Below are positions 34,700 to 45,445 of a stretch of DNA of 64,000 bases, piece after piece. A model generated the notes under the pieces. It searched no databases. It was given only the letters and a program-made list of their open reading frames with translations, and was not told the origin of the DNA. Each line of letters opens with the position of its first letter. Within the stretch, counting starts at the first letter, position 1. Source of the DNA: Lingula anatina (Eukaryota; Brachiopoda; Lingulata; Lingulida; Lingulidae); contig NW_019773892.1 in the NCBI RefSeq assembly GCF_001039355.2, positions 337,357-401,356 of the forward strand. The letters run 5' to 3'. The position numbers and the translations under genes were made by a program.

Positions 34700-34742
34700 G
34701 ATTGGCGGTAATCGAATATTTATGATGTCATACGTTGCGTAA
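34700..34742 (-). promoter_or_regulatory. Conserved upstream block of sulfotransferase copy 1
   Basis: About 95-140 bp upstream of the start codon. On the coding strand it reads ATTACGCAACGTATGACATC then ATAAATATTCGATTACCGCC and AAT. It contains a bZIP-like ATTACGCAAC, a CRE/AP-1-like TGACATCA, a TATA-like ATAAATA and CCAAT. Recognisable counterparts lie upstream of the other copies at about 39757-39795, 42541-42575, 50645-50680 and 54706-54740. Confidence 0.5.
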
Positions 34743-34816
34743 TTTGTCTCAAACAATATCTAATAATGCAAGCTACCTGTACATGAGAGATAAGAGATCC
34801 ACAGGTTGGGGGTTCG

Positions 34817-34856
<40 letters not shown>

Positions 34857-35114
34857 TTTATTTCTTAAAACCGCACTACACTACCGTCTCAGTGCTGTTT
34901 ACAGGTAAAATTATCAGGATTACAACTAAATATATAGATAATAATAGCTAAGGTAAAAAACAATTAAAATAATTAATGCTGGTTAAAATAGTAATGGTCT
35001 GAACAATAAAACTTTTTTCTGATAAAATGAGAAAATATTAATTAAAATACTGTGCAAATAAGAATGTTTTTCTTTTAAGTCTTTTTATGTACAGACACAG
35101 ATGTGTCTGTACAN

Positions 35115-35149
<35 letters not shown>

Positions 35150-35583
35150 AGAGAGAGAGAAAGAGAGAAAGAGAGAGAGAGAGAGACTAGAGTTTGTGCT
35201 AATAAAAATAAAATATATGCATTCGCCTATTTATATTTATATATGAAGTCATCATTGTATCTACCAGTACACCCTTACCTTTAAAACCGTGTTTCCATTT
35301 TTTCAATTTTTTGAGGTTTCAGTGTTTTTATATAGATTTTCATTACACCGAAATGGTTGAAGTCAGCTGAACCAAACCTTGCCACATTTTGATAGGTTTG
35401 TCTAGTTCTTTCTTGTACACCCACAAAGGAGGAATAGTACTTCCATAACAAGAAGATCTAATTGATGCAGGTTATTAATTTTGGTTTATTATCAAAAGTA
35501 TATGTTAGCAAACGTTGCCACTGCCCTGCTTGTATAAAAAGTTTAACAACGATGAAAAATCATTTTGGCTACACTCCACTTAC

Positions 35584-35663
35584 CATGACCGAAATCCGTG
35601 GGTAAACAGGACATAAACAACTAATACGCAAACCATCAATACGCTCAGCCGCTGTAGTCTCAT
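35584..35663 (-). pseudogene. Orphan membrane-anchor exon (duplicate of copy 1 exon 1)
   Basis: An 80-nt exon with the same start, anchor and TCATG|GTAAG donor as 34526-34605, lying in the second unit of the 1058-bp duplication. It has its own conserved upstream block (35760-35800). No second catalytic exon accompanies it, so if real it could act only as an alternative first exon for copy 1. Confidence 0.6.
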
Positions 35664-35892
35664 CTCGACTCCGTTTTCTCTTTTCCATTAATGCTTAGGC
35701 ATATAATATAATATTTGATATGTATTTTACAGAAGTTGCTACAGACAAAACCGCAGTGATTGGCGGTAATCGAATATTTATGATTTCATACGTTGCGTTA
35801 TTTGTCTCAAACAATATCTAATATTAGTAATAATGCAAGCTACCTGTACATGAGAGGTAAGAGATCCACAGGTTGGGGGTTCGGTTAATGTC

Positions 35893-35926
<34 letters not shown>

Positions 35927-36052
35927 TTTATTTCTTAAAACCGCACTACACTACCGTCTCAGTGCTGTTTACAGGTAAAATTATCAGGATTACAACTAAA
36001 TATATAGATAATAAAAGCTAAGGTAAAAAACAATTAAAATAATTAATGCTGG

Positions 36053-36610
36053 TTAAAATAGTAATGGTCTGAACAATAAAACTTTTTTCTGATGAAATGA
36101 GAAAATATTAATTAAAATACTGTGCAAATAAGAATGTTTTTCTTTTAAGTCTTTTTTAAAAACCTCAACACTATCAATAGTCCGAATGTGTGAGGGTAGT
36201 TGATTCCATAAAATGGGTGCTGAAGTTGAAAATGCCCTGTGGCCATAGGTTTTGGTTGTTTTTTTATTATCATTTCTGATAAAACAAAGAGTAGAGGTGG
36301 ATCTGGTAGACCTGGTGAGACTGGGTGTACTTGGATGTAGCATCGAGTTAAAATATGAGGGGCATTCACCTCTGGTGAATTTAAAAACAAACAACAGTAA
36401 TTTAAAAACAATTCTCTGTCGTACAGGAAGCCAATGTAGTTCGAATAAAATGGGTGAAATGTTTGGTCTGAGAGGGGTTTTGTTCAGTAGTCGTGCTGCA
36501 GCATTTTGGGTAGATTGCAATTTTTCAATTTGGTAGGTAGGAAGACCATACAGTAGACTGTTTCCGTAGTCAAGATGTGAAGTTATAAAGGCATGAACAA
36601 GCCTCTCCAT
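36053..36610 (-). pseudogene. Non-LTR retrotransposon reverse-transcriptase C-terminal fragment, copy 1
   Basis: A 185-codon frame with [45 protein letters not shown] and [11 protein letters not shown], the diagnostic C-terminal region of animal LINE ORF2 proteins downstream of the RT domain. The element is 5'-truncated. Its 3' end runs into (ATT)n at about 35895-35930, a typical LINE tail. Confidence 0.85.
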
Positions 36611-37640
36611 TTGACTTTTATCAAGGATATGGGATAGTTTGGAATTTTTTTAAGACCATAGAAAGCGGCTTTGCATTTTTTTACTGATGTCGGCAGCCAT
36701 ATCGCAACTATTATCAAAAATGTATGTTATGTTATGTTGCAATCTGGTTGTCTAAGGGACCATTCCCACAGATATTTGGAGGGATCTATCTCCCTGGGGA
36801 GTCTCACTAAATTGCTATCAAATTAACCGGTTTAAATGTCGTCATGCCTAGTAAANCTGTTTTTTGTCTGTACATTTGACAGCTTTGCTGCCTTGTTTAA
36901 AAACCTCAACACTATCAATAGTCCGAATGTGTGAGGGTAGTTGATTCCATAAAATGGGTGCTGAAGTTGAAAATGCCCTGTGGCTGTAGGTTTTGGTTGT
37001 TTTTTTATTATCATTTCTGATAAAACAAAGAGTAGAGGTGGATCTGGTAGACCTGGTGAGACTGGGTGTACTTGGATGTAGCATCGAGTTAAAATATGAG
37101 GAGCATTCACCTCTGGTGAATTTAAAAACAAACAACAGTAATTTAAAAACAATTCTCTGTCGTACAGGAAGCCAATGTAGTTCGAATAAAATGGGTGAAA
37201 TGTTTGGTCTGAGAGGGGTTTTGTTCAGTAGTCGTGCTGCAGCATTTTGGATAGATTGCAATTTTTCAATTTGGTAGGTAGGAAGACCATACAGTAGACT
37301 GTTTCCGTAGTCAAGATGTGAAGTTATAAAGGCATGAACAAGCCTCTCCATTTGACTTTTATCAAGGATATGGGATAGTTTGGAATTTTTTTAAAGACCA
37401 TACAAAGCGGCTTTGCATTTTTTACTGATGTCGGCAGCCATATCGCACCTATTATCAAAAATTTATGTTATGTTGCAATCTGGTTGTCTAAGGGACCATT
37501 CCCACAGATATTTGGAGGGATCTATCTCCCTGGGGAGTCTCACTAAATTGCTATCAAATTAACCGGTTTAAATGTCCGTCATGCCTAGTAAAGCTGTTAG
37601 GGGGTAATGCATTATCTTTACCCCCTAGCTGATTTGGTAG
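36140..37640. repeat. Tandem duplication (about 740-bp offset) of a LINE fragment plus MITE
   Basis: Bases about 36159-36855 and 36899-37600 are near-identical, covering the LINE C-terminal frame and a family 1 MITE start (36762 and 37498). A single N (36856) sits at the junction, where the first copy's MITE breaks off. Confidence 0.85.
36848..37351 (-). pseudogene. Non-LTR retrotransposon reverse-transcriptase C-terminal fragment, copy 2
   Basis: Nearly identical to copy 1 over about 150 codons ([10 protein letters not shown] versus [10 protein letters not shown]), then diverging ([12 protein letters not shown]) close to the N at 36856. Confidence 0.85.
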
Positions 37641-37650
37641 GCATGACATA
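37498..37650. mobile_element. MITE family 1, diverged copy e
   Basis: Starts ATTCCCACAGATATTTGGAG, continues through CTCCCTGGGGAGTCTCACTA and TGTCCGTCATGCCTAGTAAA, and then contains its own GGGGGTAA...TTACCCCC inverted repeat. More diverged than copies a-c. Truncated copy d is at 36762-36855. Confidence 0.65.
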
Positions 37651-38108
37651 TCCGCAACTAGAAGAATTGATTTGTATGGCAAAAAAAAAAAAAGCCTTTA
37701 ATGTAAAGCCTTTATATTAAGCAAATTTCAAGATTATGAATTAGAGAATTTATCTTGTTTTTTTCCTAGGGATTCATTTCTCGATAAAAGGGCTATGCAA
37801 TGACCGCGTCCAAGTAAAACACGAGGAACTTAAACTTTTGTGAAGCAGAATTTTTATTAACCTCAAAACTTCCTCATTTTTTCACTTTATTACCAAGATA
37901 TACCATTTCGTAAACTGTTGTTAAAATTACAACCAATAGTTCCCTATTTGAATTCTCAGTATCTCGTTTTAAGTCATTTGAGACACGTACAAAATTCGAA
38001 TTTAAAAATATTGGGTGGTAAAGTTTCTGTTTATTCAAAAGATGTTGACAGAAGAATTACTTCCCTCAAATTTGAAAGAGTTCATTTTAGAGCTATTTTC
38101 AAACATAA

Positions 38109-39107
38109 TTAATCCGTTTTTGTCAGATCGTATCCGAACAGCTGTGCATCCGTTCTGAAAACCTCCAGCAACCTGCGTAGATCTGCTTCCTCCACCTCAG
38201 CGTAGCTCTCTTTCATTTTTTGTGCGGTGTCACCGTGAACACTGTGACGAAAAGCAGTATCGTTCACGGATTCCAGAGGTGGAAATGTGAAATTTGCACC
38301 TATTAATTTCAAGAAATTTGAGGCGTCTTCTTCTTCTTCTAAATGGCCAATGATATCATATTGAACAGAACAAGGGTCACAAAGCTGGAAATATTCAGCC
38401 CAATGGTCGTCTCCCAAGCTTTTCTCTCGAGTAATGATCCCTTTATATGGGTCATAGCTCTTTATGATAAACCCAACAAAACTCTTTAAGGAAACGGTAC
38501 CACCATTTCGGGTTTTTAGCATTTTGAAAAGTTTGGCCAAAACTGTATTTCCCTCTGCCAGCATTCTGTACGCTGATAATAGTCGAACTAACGGATGTCG
38601 TACAAATACCACTTTGAGATACTCCCTAACAATTACTTCTCTTTTCCTGCGACCAAGATCTTCAAAGTGAGTAATAGCGCGGTAGAATCTTCTTGACTCC
38701 TCTTGTACTTCAAACAAAGTTGTTGATGGTGCAAGTTTTCCAGCCAGACGGAGAAATACAAAGCGCCAATTCATTATTGCAACTTTCGGAATACCACAGA
38801 ATAGTATCTGTTTTTCGTCATCGACATATCCATACCTTAACTTGCAAATGCCAGTGGCGAAAGGAGGCGTTGGTCTTGATTTCGAACCAGACTGATGTAT
38901 AAATCTTTGACACTGTCTCATTATGTCGTGTTTTCTGCGGCTCATTTTTTCTAACCATGTTTTAGGCACAGCGTTCCATTTAAGATGATTGAAACGGTAT
39001 GCAAGTTCGTGTAGTGAATCGGGAACGTTACCGTTTTGTTTAGAAGGTCCTGGCTCCCATATATTGTACACCCTAAAAGACAAGTGCTATTAATAATATT
39101 AGAATAT

Positions 39108-39182
<75 letters not shown>

Positions 39183-39648
39183 TTTGTACTAATAAATATA
39201 AAATATATGCATTCGCTTATTTATATTTATATATGAAGTCATCGTGGTAACTACCAGTACATCCATACCTTTGAAACCATGCTTCCCTTTTTTCAGTTTT
39301 TTGAGGTTTCAGTGATTTTATATAGAATTTCATCAGACCGAAATTAATCAGCTGAACCACACCTTGCTATATTTTGATAGGTTAGTCTAGTTCTTTCTTT
39401 TACACCCACAAAGGAAGAAAAGTACTTCCATAACTAGAAGATCTATTTGATGCAGGTTATCAATTTCGGTTAATTAGCAAAATTATATGTTAGCAAACGT
39501 TGGCACTGCCCTGCTTGTACAAAAAGTTGAATAACGATTAAGAATAATTTTGGCTGTTGTCTACTTACCATGACCGAATCATTTGGGTAATCAAAACACA
39601 AACAACTAATATGCAAGCTATTAATACGATCAGACGCTGTAGTCTCAT
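38109..39648 (-). CDS. Carbohydrate sulfotransferase, copy 2, 347 aa
   Basis: Same two-exon structure as copy 1. Anchor exon 39569-39648 (MRLQRLIVLIACILVVCVLI) ends TG|GTAAG. Catalytic exon 38109-39072 starts after TTTTAG by completing a Trp codon, so the luminal part begins VYNIWEPG. All motifs are kept: PKVAIMNW, RHPLVRLLSAYR and HWAEYFQLCDPC. Coding total 1044 nt including stop. A (GT)n(GA)n tract (39111-39177) precedes the acceptor, as in copy 1. It differs from copy 1 at scattered sites but is almost identical over the last 80 codons. Predicted Golgi sulfotransferase; substrate unknown. Confidence 0.92.
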
Positions 39649-40059
39649 CTCGACTCCGTTTCTTCTTTTCCTTTTATGTTTTAACTTATTTATCCACTCC
39701 GTTTATAATATTTTATGTGTATTTTATAGCTATAGCATATAGACCCGGCTGCAATATGTGGCGGTACTCCAATATTTATGACGGAATGCGTTCACGGTAT
39801 GAGTGTACAAGCAACATATGATAATGTAAGGTACGTGAATGATAAGATTCTCACATGATGGGGGGGGGGGGGGTATCCTTGCGTCTAATCTTCTTATTTT
39901 GCAAATTGCTTGTCCAACAGTACTCTTATTTAGGAAGGGAGCAAATTAAAATCTACTGTTCAAGTTTACTCCGTTTAGTAATAATACTTAAAAGTATTTA
40001 AAGGAACACAAAGGACTAAGCTCCAAAATTCGAAATTAACGAATTATTTTGTACCAAGA

Positions 40060-40140
40060 CCAGAATTTTGGGGTTCTCAGAACCCAGACGACGGCCATGC
40101 AAGCAAGTATCGTTACCACGAACAGTACATCAATCGCCAC
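40060..40140 (-). pseudogene. Diverged membrane-anchor exon without ATG
   Basis: On the minus strand WIVAIDVLFVVTILACMAVV then WVLRTPKFWSW ends in TCTTG|GTACAA, the same phase and end (..SW) as true anchor exons. No in-frame ATG lies at its start, although an internal Met is present. It lies between copies 3 and 2 and could be a relic or an alternative first exon of copy 2. Confidence 0.4.
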
Positions 40141-40959
40141 AATCCAATTTTTCTTTCTTTTTTATTCACTGCTTATTAAGCTACACGCCCTTCCGTTTAA
40201 CCGCAAAATATAAGAGTGCTCAATTTATGCAGGTGCTCTAAAATCCTTAGCAATATAAAACGGTTGCACTTAAGTGATTTAGATGAATCGATACGTTAAC
40301 ATGATCTAAATTGACAAAAATATTTTTATGTACAGATGCATTGCGGCTGTATATGTTCCCATTACCTCTGTCTTCGCCCGTGCCACCGTCGCTGTCGTGC
40401 ACTGTCGATAAGTGGAAAACTATTTTCATTTTTGTCTTCAAACTTAAAAAAACTGTTGAATGTTAGTAAAAGGACAGGTCCAGTTAGAAAATCAGCTTGA
40501 CTGGACCGTTTTTCCGAAAAAAAATGCAGTTTTTGTTTCTCTTTTTTCAACATAAATACAATACATATAACACATTTTTTAGCGGAAAAGCCATTGATCT
40601 GTCGTCTTCAAACTTTCAGGAATGATCATTATTACTAAAACACAGGTGGAGGTCTAACACCAATGCAGCCCCTGATCGGATTATATTGTTGAGAAGTTCT
40701 GCATTTTTTTTTTTTTTTTTTTTGTTAAATGCAGCTTGAGTCGGAAAGCCGGTCTGATTTGAATCTTTTTCTGAAAATTATGCAGTGTTTTTGTAAAATA
40801 TTCTCTTTTCACATCATTACATTTTTTAATGTAGGACTAAGAACCCCCACTGGCATGTTGCCGTTTGGTAGTTTTATTTTTTGAATGTCCATGAAAAATT
40901 CATAGAATAAATTCTTAGTAAATTAAAAGAGGTGTTTTGAGAGCTATTGCCAAATATAA

Positions 40960-42464
40960 TCAATCCATTTTTGTCAGATCGTATCCGAACAGCTGTGCAT
41001 CCGTTCTGAAAACCTCCAGCAACCTGCGTAGATCTGCTTCCTTCACCTCAGCGTAGCTCTCTTTCATTTTTTGTGCGGTGTCGCCGTGAACCCTGTGACG
41101 TTCAGCAGTATCGTTCACGGATTCCAGAGATGGAAATGTGAAGTTTCCACCGATTAATTTCAAGAAATTTGAGGCGTCTTCTTCGTCTTCTATATGGCCA
41201 ATGATATCATATTGAACAGAACAAGGGTCGCAAAGCTGGAAATATTCAGCCCAGTGGTCGTCTCCCAATCTTTTCTCTCTAGTAATGACCCCTTTATTTG
41301 GGTCATAGCTCTTTATGATAAACCCAACAAAACTCTGTAAGGAAACGGTACCACCATTTTGTGTTTTAAGCATTTTGAAAAGATTGGCCAAAACTGTATT
41401 TCCCTCTGCCAGCATTCTGTACGCTGATAAAAGTCGAACTAACGGATGTCGTACAAATACCACCTTTAGATACTCCCTAACAATTACTTCTCTTTTCCTA
41501 CGACCGAGATCTTCAAAGTGAGTTATAGCGCGGTAGAATCTTCTTGACTCCTCTTGTACTTCAAACAAAGTTGTTGATGGTGCAAGTTTTCCAGCCAGAC
41601 GGAGAAATACAAAGCGCCAATTCATTATTGCAACTTTCGGAATACCACAGAATAGTATCTTCTTTTCGTCATCGACATATCCATACCTTAACTTGCAAAT
41701 GCCAGTGGCAAAAGGAGGCGTTGGCGTTGGTTTCGAACCAGACTGATTTATAAGTCTTTGACATTGTGCCATTACGTCGTATTTTCTTCGGCTCATTTTT
41801 TGTAACCATGTTTTAGGCACAGCGTTCCATTTAAGTTGATTGAAACGGTATGCAAGCTCGTGTGTTGAATTGGTAACGTTACTGTTATGTTTATAAACTC
41901 CAGGTTCCCATTTACCGTACATCCTAAAAAAAGCCGAGAACTATTAATAATATTAGAATATAGCACGTGTGTGTGAGAGAGAGAGAGACTAGAGTTTGTG
42001 CTAATAGAGATAAAATATATACATTCGCCTATCCTATTTATATTATATGTGAAGTCATCGTGGTAACTACCAGTACACCCATGCCTTTGAAACCATGCTT
42101 CCCTTTTTTCAGTTTTTTGAGGTTTCAGTGATTTTATATAGAATTTCATCACATCGAAATGTATTAGCTGAACCACACCTTGCTATATTTAGATAGGTTT
42201 GTCAAGTTCTTTCTTGTACACCCACAAAGGAAGAACAGTACTTCCATAACAAGAAGATCTACTTGATGCAGGTTATTAATTTTGGTTTATTATCAAAATT
42301 ATTTGTTCGCAAACGTTGCCACTGTTCTGCTTCTATAAAAAGGTGAATAACATTTAAGTATCATTTTGGCTGTTGTCTACTTACCATGACCAAAATCTTT
42401 GGGTAAACAGGACATAAACAACTAACACGCAAGCCATCAATACGCTCAGTCGCAGTAGTCTCAT
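40960..42464 (-). CDS. Carbohydrate sulfotransferase, copy 3, 347 aa
   Basis: Anchor exon 42385-42464 (MRLLRLSVLMACVLVVYVLF) ends TCATG|GTAAG. Catalytic exon 40960-41923 follows CTTTTTTTAG-type sequence and begins MYGKWEPG after the shared Trp. PAPS-binding PKVAIMNW and RHPLVRLLSAYR and the HW..C.PC..YD.IG block are intact. The intron keeps only a short GT/GA remnant near 41965. Conserved upstream block at 42541-42575. Compared with copies 1 and 2 it carries DTAERHRVHG instead of DTAFRHSVHG, a variant shared with copy 5 and nearly with copy 4. Predicted active Golgi enzyme. Confidence 0.92.
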
Positions 42465-42579
42465 CACGACTCCGTTTCTCTTTTCCGTTTATGCTTAGGC
42501 ATATAATATAATATTTGATATGAGTTTTACCGTAGTTAATGGCGGTAATCGAATATTTATTATGTCATACGTTCAAGCG

Positions 42580-43490
42580 TTCTACTTAGAGGTCTTAGCA
42601 AGTGATGCTAATTCTTTTAACAAAATTATATAAAATATTAAACTACAAGCATATAAATATGCGTTTATAATAAAACAGAAAGAAGGTGATATAAGTCTTC
42701 ATGTATGGTGTTGAGTGACCACAGAAAATAAGACTGCTCCCTAATTATAAAGACTACTAAGCCTACATTCTTTAAAGGGAATTTAAGCCATGCTAACTAT
42801 CTATTGATCTGAGGACGTTTGACAAGAATAACTAAAGACTGTAATGTAATTCTACAAACCTGTTGAATCTTGTTTATTTATAATTATTTTGTCATTCTAC
42901 AAGCGTACCTAGCGGGTAATGATCTGGTTAATCGGGTATTTAACTATGCATTGTGTTGATTGCACTAAGTAACCAATTTATCAGTTGCTGTTGATCGAGC
43001 GCGAATCTTTGAAAAAGATTTCTGCGAGCGCAGGACTGCCCAAAACAGTCGCACAGCACATGATTGGTCAACAGAGCCTTGCAGTGGGCATTTCAAGTTG
43101 CCACCCAGATAGCAAAAATACATTGGCCCAATATTGGCACTTTTGACGTAGCACGTTATACCTTGACCCGCCAAAGTAATGTGCTCGTAAAACATTTTTG
43201 AAAGGTGGATCATTATCGTAAGTAATACAATTTTAAGATGTTTTTGAGATCCAAATTTTTGTTCCTGATTTTGTGGGATTTATGTGCCTCTCCCTTGATT
43301 TTATTGAACAGAGCTATTTACACAATTTCTATGGATATTTTAGTGCCAACTAATGATGGAAACTCTTATTCGCTCTAAAGCGTTCATACTCTGCCTCTCA
43401 TCTTCCTTGGGTCGGAACGGTATCATCCTCTCTACGTCTAAGTGGGCTCACCACACGCTCAGCAGAACTCCAAGAAGACATTAGAGAATG
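42580..43490. other. Intergenic sequence, no gene
   Basis: AT-rich, with open frames lacking family signatures. About 43105-43150 carries a CCCAATATTGGC palindrome of the sort common in dispersed repeats. Confidence 0.5.
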
Positions 43491-43549
43491 TCTCTAACAT
43501 TTCTGGCATTTTTACAGTTGAATGTAATTGTTTATAAGGTTAATTCTGA

Positions 43550-44200
43550 CTGAGGGTATGGTTAAAAGTTATCTATCGAATCAGTTGACATAATCATGGC
43601 AAGTTTTTTAATTCAGTTGTTTTGAACCACACATTTCCATCACTCAATACAAATAGGTAGCTTATAACTGAATCCAGTAGATTCTTTTAAACCAACCAAT
43701 TCAGTTAAGGTTAACCGTTTTGGTCAGTTACCAGTGACTGATTAAAAGCAACCATATATAAATGGTTATAATTGAAATAGTTATATATAACTGAATGTAT
43801 TGTTTAAAAGTAACCGAAAATTTAACCGTTTGGATTAGTTAAAAGACCAACTGACTTTGATGCAGTTAGGTCAACTGAATATTTAGTGGGATGTACAGTA
43901 TATTGACTGAGTGAATCGTTTAAATACCTCCGCCAAGGAGGTTATGTTTTCAGCCCTGTTTGTCTGTCTGTTTGTTTGTCAAAAAGTTATGGACTGATTT
44001 TGATGAAATTTTAAGGAACTGTCGGAAGTGGGCAAAGGAAGAGATGATTAGTTTTTGGTGGTGATCCAGATCAATAATCAATCAATGATCAATAATAATC
44101 AAAAATCGCTGCCTTGGCGGAGGTCTGCGCTCTCGGAGTGCTTTTCTAGTATTGAACGTATTTTCGGCTAAGTTTAACTGATCAGTTTTAAGAGTGTAGG
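43550..44200. mobile_element. Low-complexity AACTGA/TTAACC element with a CACT-like end
   Basis: The body is built of degenerate AACTGAAT, GGTTAACC and CAGTTA motifs and ends GTTTTAAGAGTGTA near 44197; on the other strand the tip is CACTCTTAAAAC. This resembles the 10.38-10.54 kb segment in design but not in sequence. A separate repeat (43926-44150) is inserted in it. The left end was not found. Confidence 0.4.
43926..44150. mobile_element. 225-bp MITE-like repeat (CCTCCGCCAAGG ... CCTTGGCGGAGG)
   Basis: Inverted ends CTCCGCCAAGG / CCTTGGCGGAG, a TGTTTGTC repeat near the left end and a GGAGTGCTTTTCTAGT right end. This type is a widespread dispersed repeat in aquatic animals. It is nested in the AACTGA-rich element. 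Confidence 0.75.
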
Positions 44201-45445
44201 AAGAATATTACATCCATAACAAAATATTCTATTTTATGACGCAGGTTATTTATTTGCTTTATAGGAAAATAACATGTAAGCTATCGTTGCAACTACCCTG
44301 CTTGTATTAAAAGTAACATTACCATTAAAATATTTGGGCTACATGTACATGACCTGCCTTGAGTGTCAGGGCCACTGTAATGCTAGCTTGCTAATTATTC
44401 AAAGCTTTACAGTTAGTTTTGCTGATTTGCTGGGTTATATATGAAATCAAGATCGAATTGGCAAAACTGAATTCTAGAACCTAGGGTAGGTAAACGACAC
44501 CCCTCCGATTTTCCAACCTTTATCATACCTTTCCTGGCAATCGCCATAACTCTGTAACAAATCTGGAAGAAGTGAAAGATAAAAACCTACGCATAAGAGG
44601 AGGTTTACTAAATACTCCATTCGTTTTCATTTGATTCGAGCTTCAGATATCGCGAGACTCTATAGGCGTTAGAACGGTGTTGCCAGCTTTTCCTGTGAGG
44701 GAGATGTTTGAATTAAAAATATAATTTTCAACACAAAAACGCCACTGTCACGTCATCAGCTGGAATAAGTAAATTTCCCCAGTGGTATTTGTGATGTAAC
44801 ATCATCATCTAATAACATGACCATATGTATTTTGCATTATTGAAACGGCTAAGGAAATAGATGCTTACATGTGAAGCTGCCTCAAGTATTCGAGGGAATA
44901 TAATGCACATGTAGACTAGTTAGAGGGAGCTAGAAATACTTTTGCCTCCTTATGACATTTCACTAAGACGAACTTTGGCCGTCTTGGATCCCTTTGTTCA
45001 TTGTTAAAGGTACATACGAACCGAGCATCGGTGGAGCGTGGATTCTCAGTAACACATGTAAACCACTTCTACTAGTTTCTTATATGACTCAAATAAATTC
45101 GGCATCCCAAGGGAAAAACTGAATTGATCACTTGATCAGCCATTAAAGAGCTTTAGACTGCTCCTTTCTTTAAATTTTTGGTCGGAAATTTAACCTAGTG
45201 TCGTGACCTACTTTTTTGCCCCATAGACATTCAGCATAGAATGCTAGCAGAAAAATCCGTTCAAACATCATTTTCGGGTAAAATTAAACAATGCCTGTTG
45301 GTAATTCTCTTAGTTATACTACTTGAAACTATATGCTGGCATTTGGTTGGTTTTTGTGGCCAAAAATTGACTTTGTTTGCATCTTTAAATACTGTAAATG
45401 GTGAGAAGTTTTATATTTACGCAACTAGAAGAATTGATTCAAACG
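44200..45445. other. Intergenic sequence, no supported gene
   Basis: Contains a plus-strand 80-codon frame from 45241 with a hydrophobic stretch (LLVILLVILLETICWHLVGF). It runs across the boundary of the inserted element at 45446, so it is not a conserved gene as it stands. Nothing else recognised. Confidence 0.45.

Larger units (their letters stand above)
34056..36130. repeat. Tandem duplication (1058-bp offset) with an N at the junction
   Basis: Bases 34056-35113 and 35115-36130 are nearly identical: microsatellite, membrane-anchor exon, upstream region, (AAT)n and LINE 3' end. The junction is a single N (35114) directly after a perfect 12-bp inverted repeat (TGTACAGACACA at 35088-35099, inverse at 35102-35113). 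Confidence 0.85.

Noticed and set aside
34801-34860. GGGTTCGGTTAAT as a possible tRNA T-loop
   Set aside because: No matching acceptor, D or anticodon arms around it. It is followed by an (AAT)n LINE tail.
36252-37277. Plus-strand 94-codon frames occurring twice with the same sequence
   Set aside because: Antisense shadows of the duplicated LINE reverse-transcriptase fragment.
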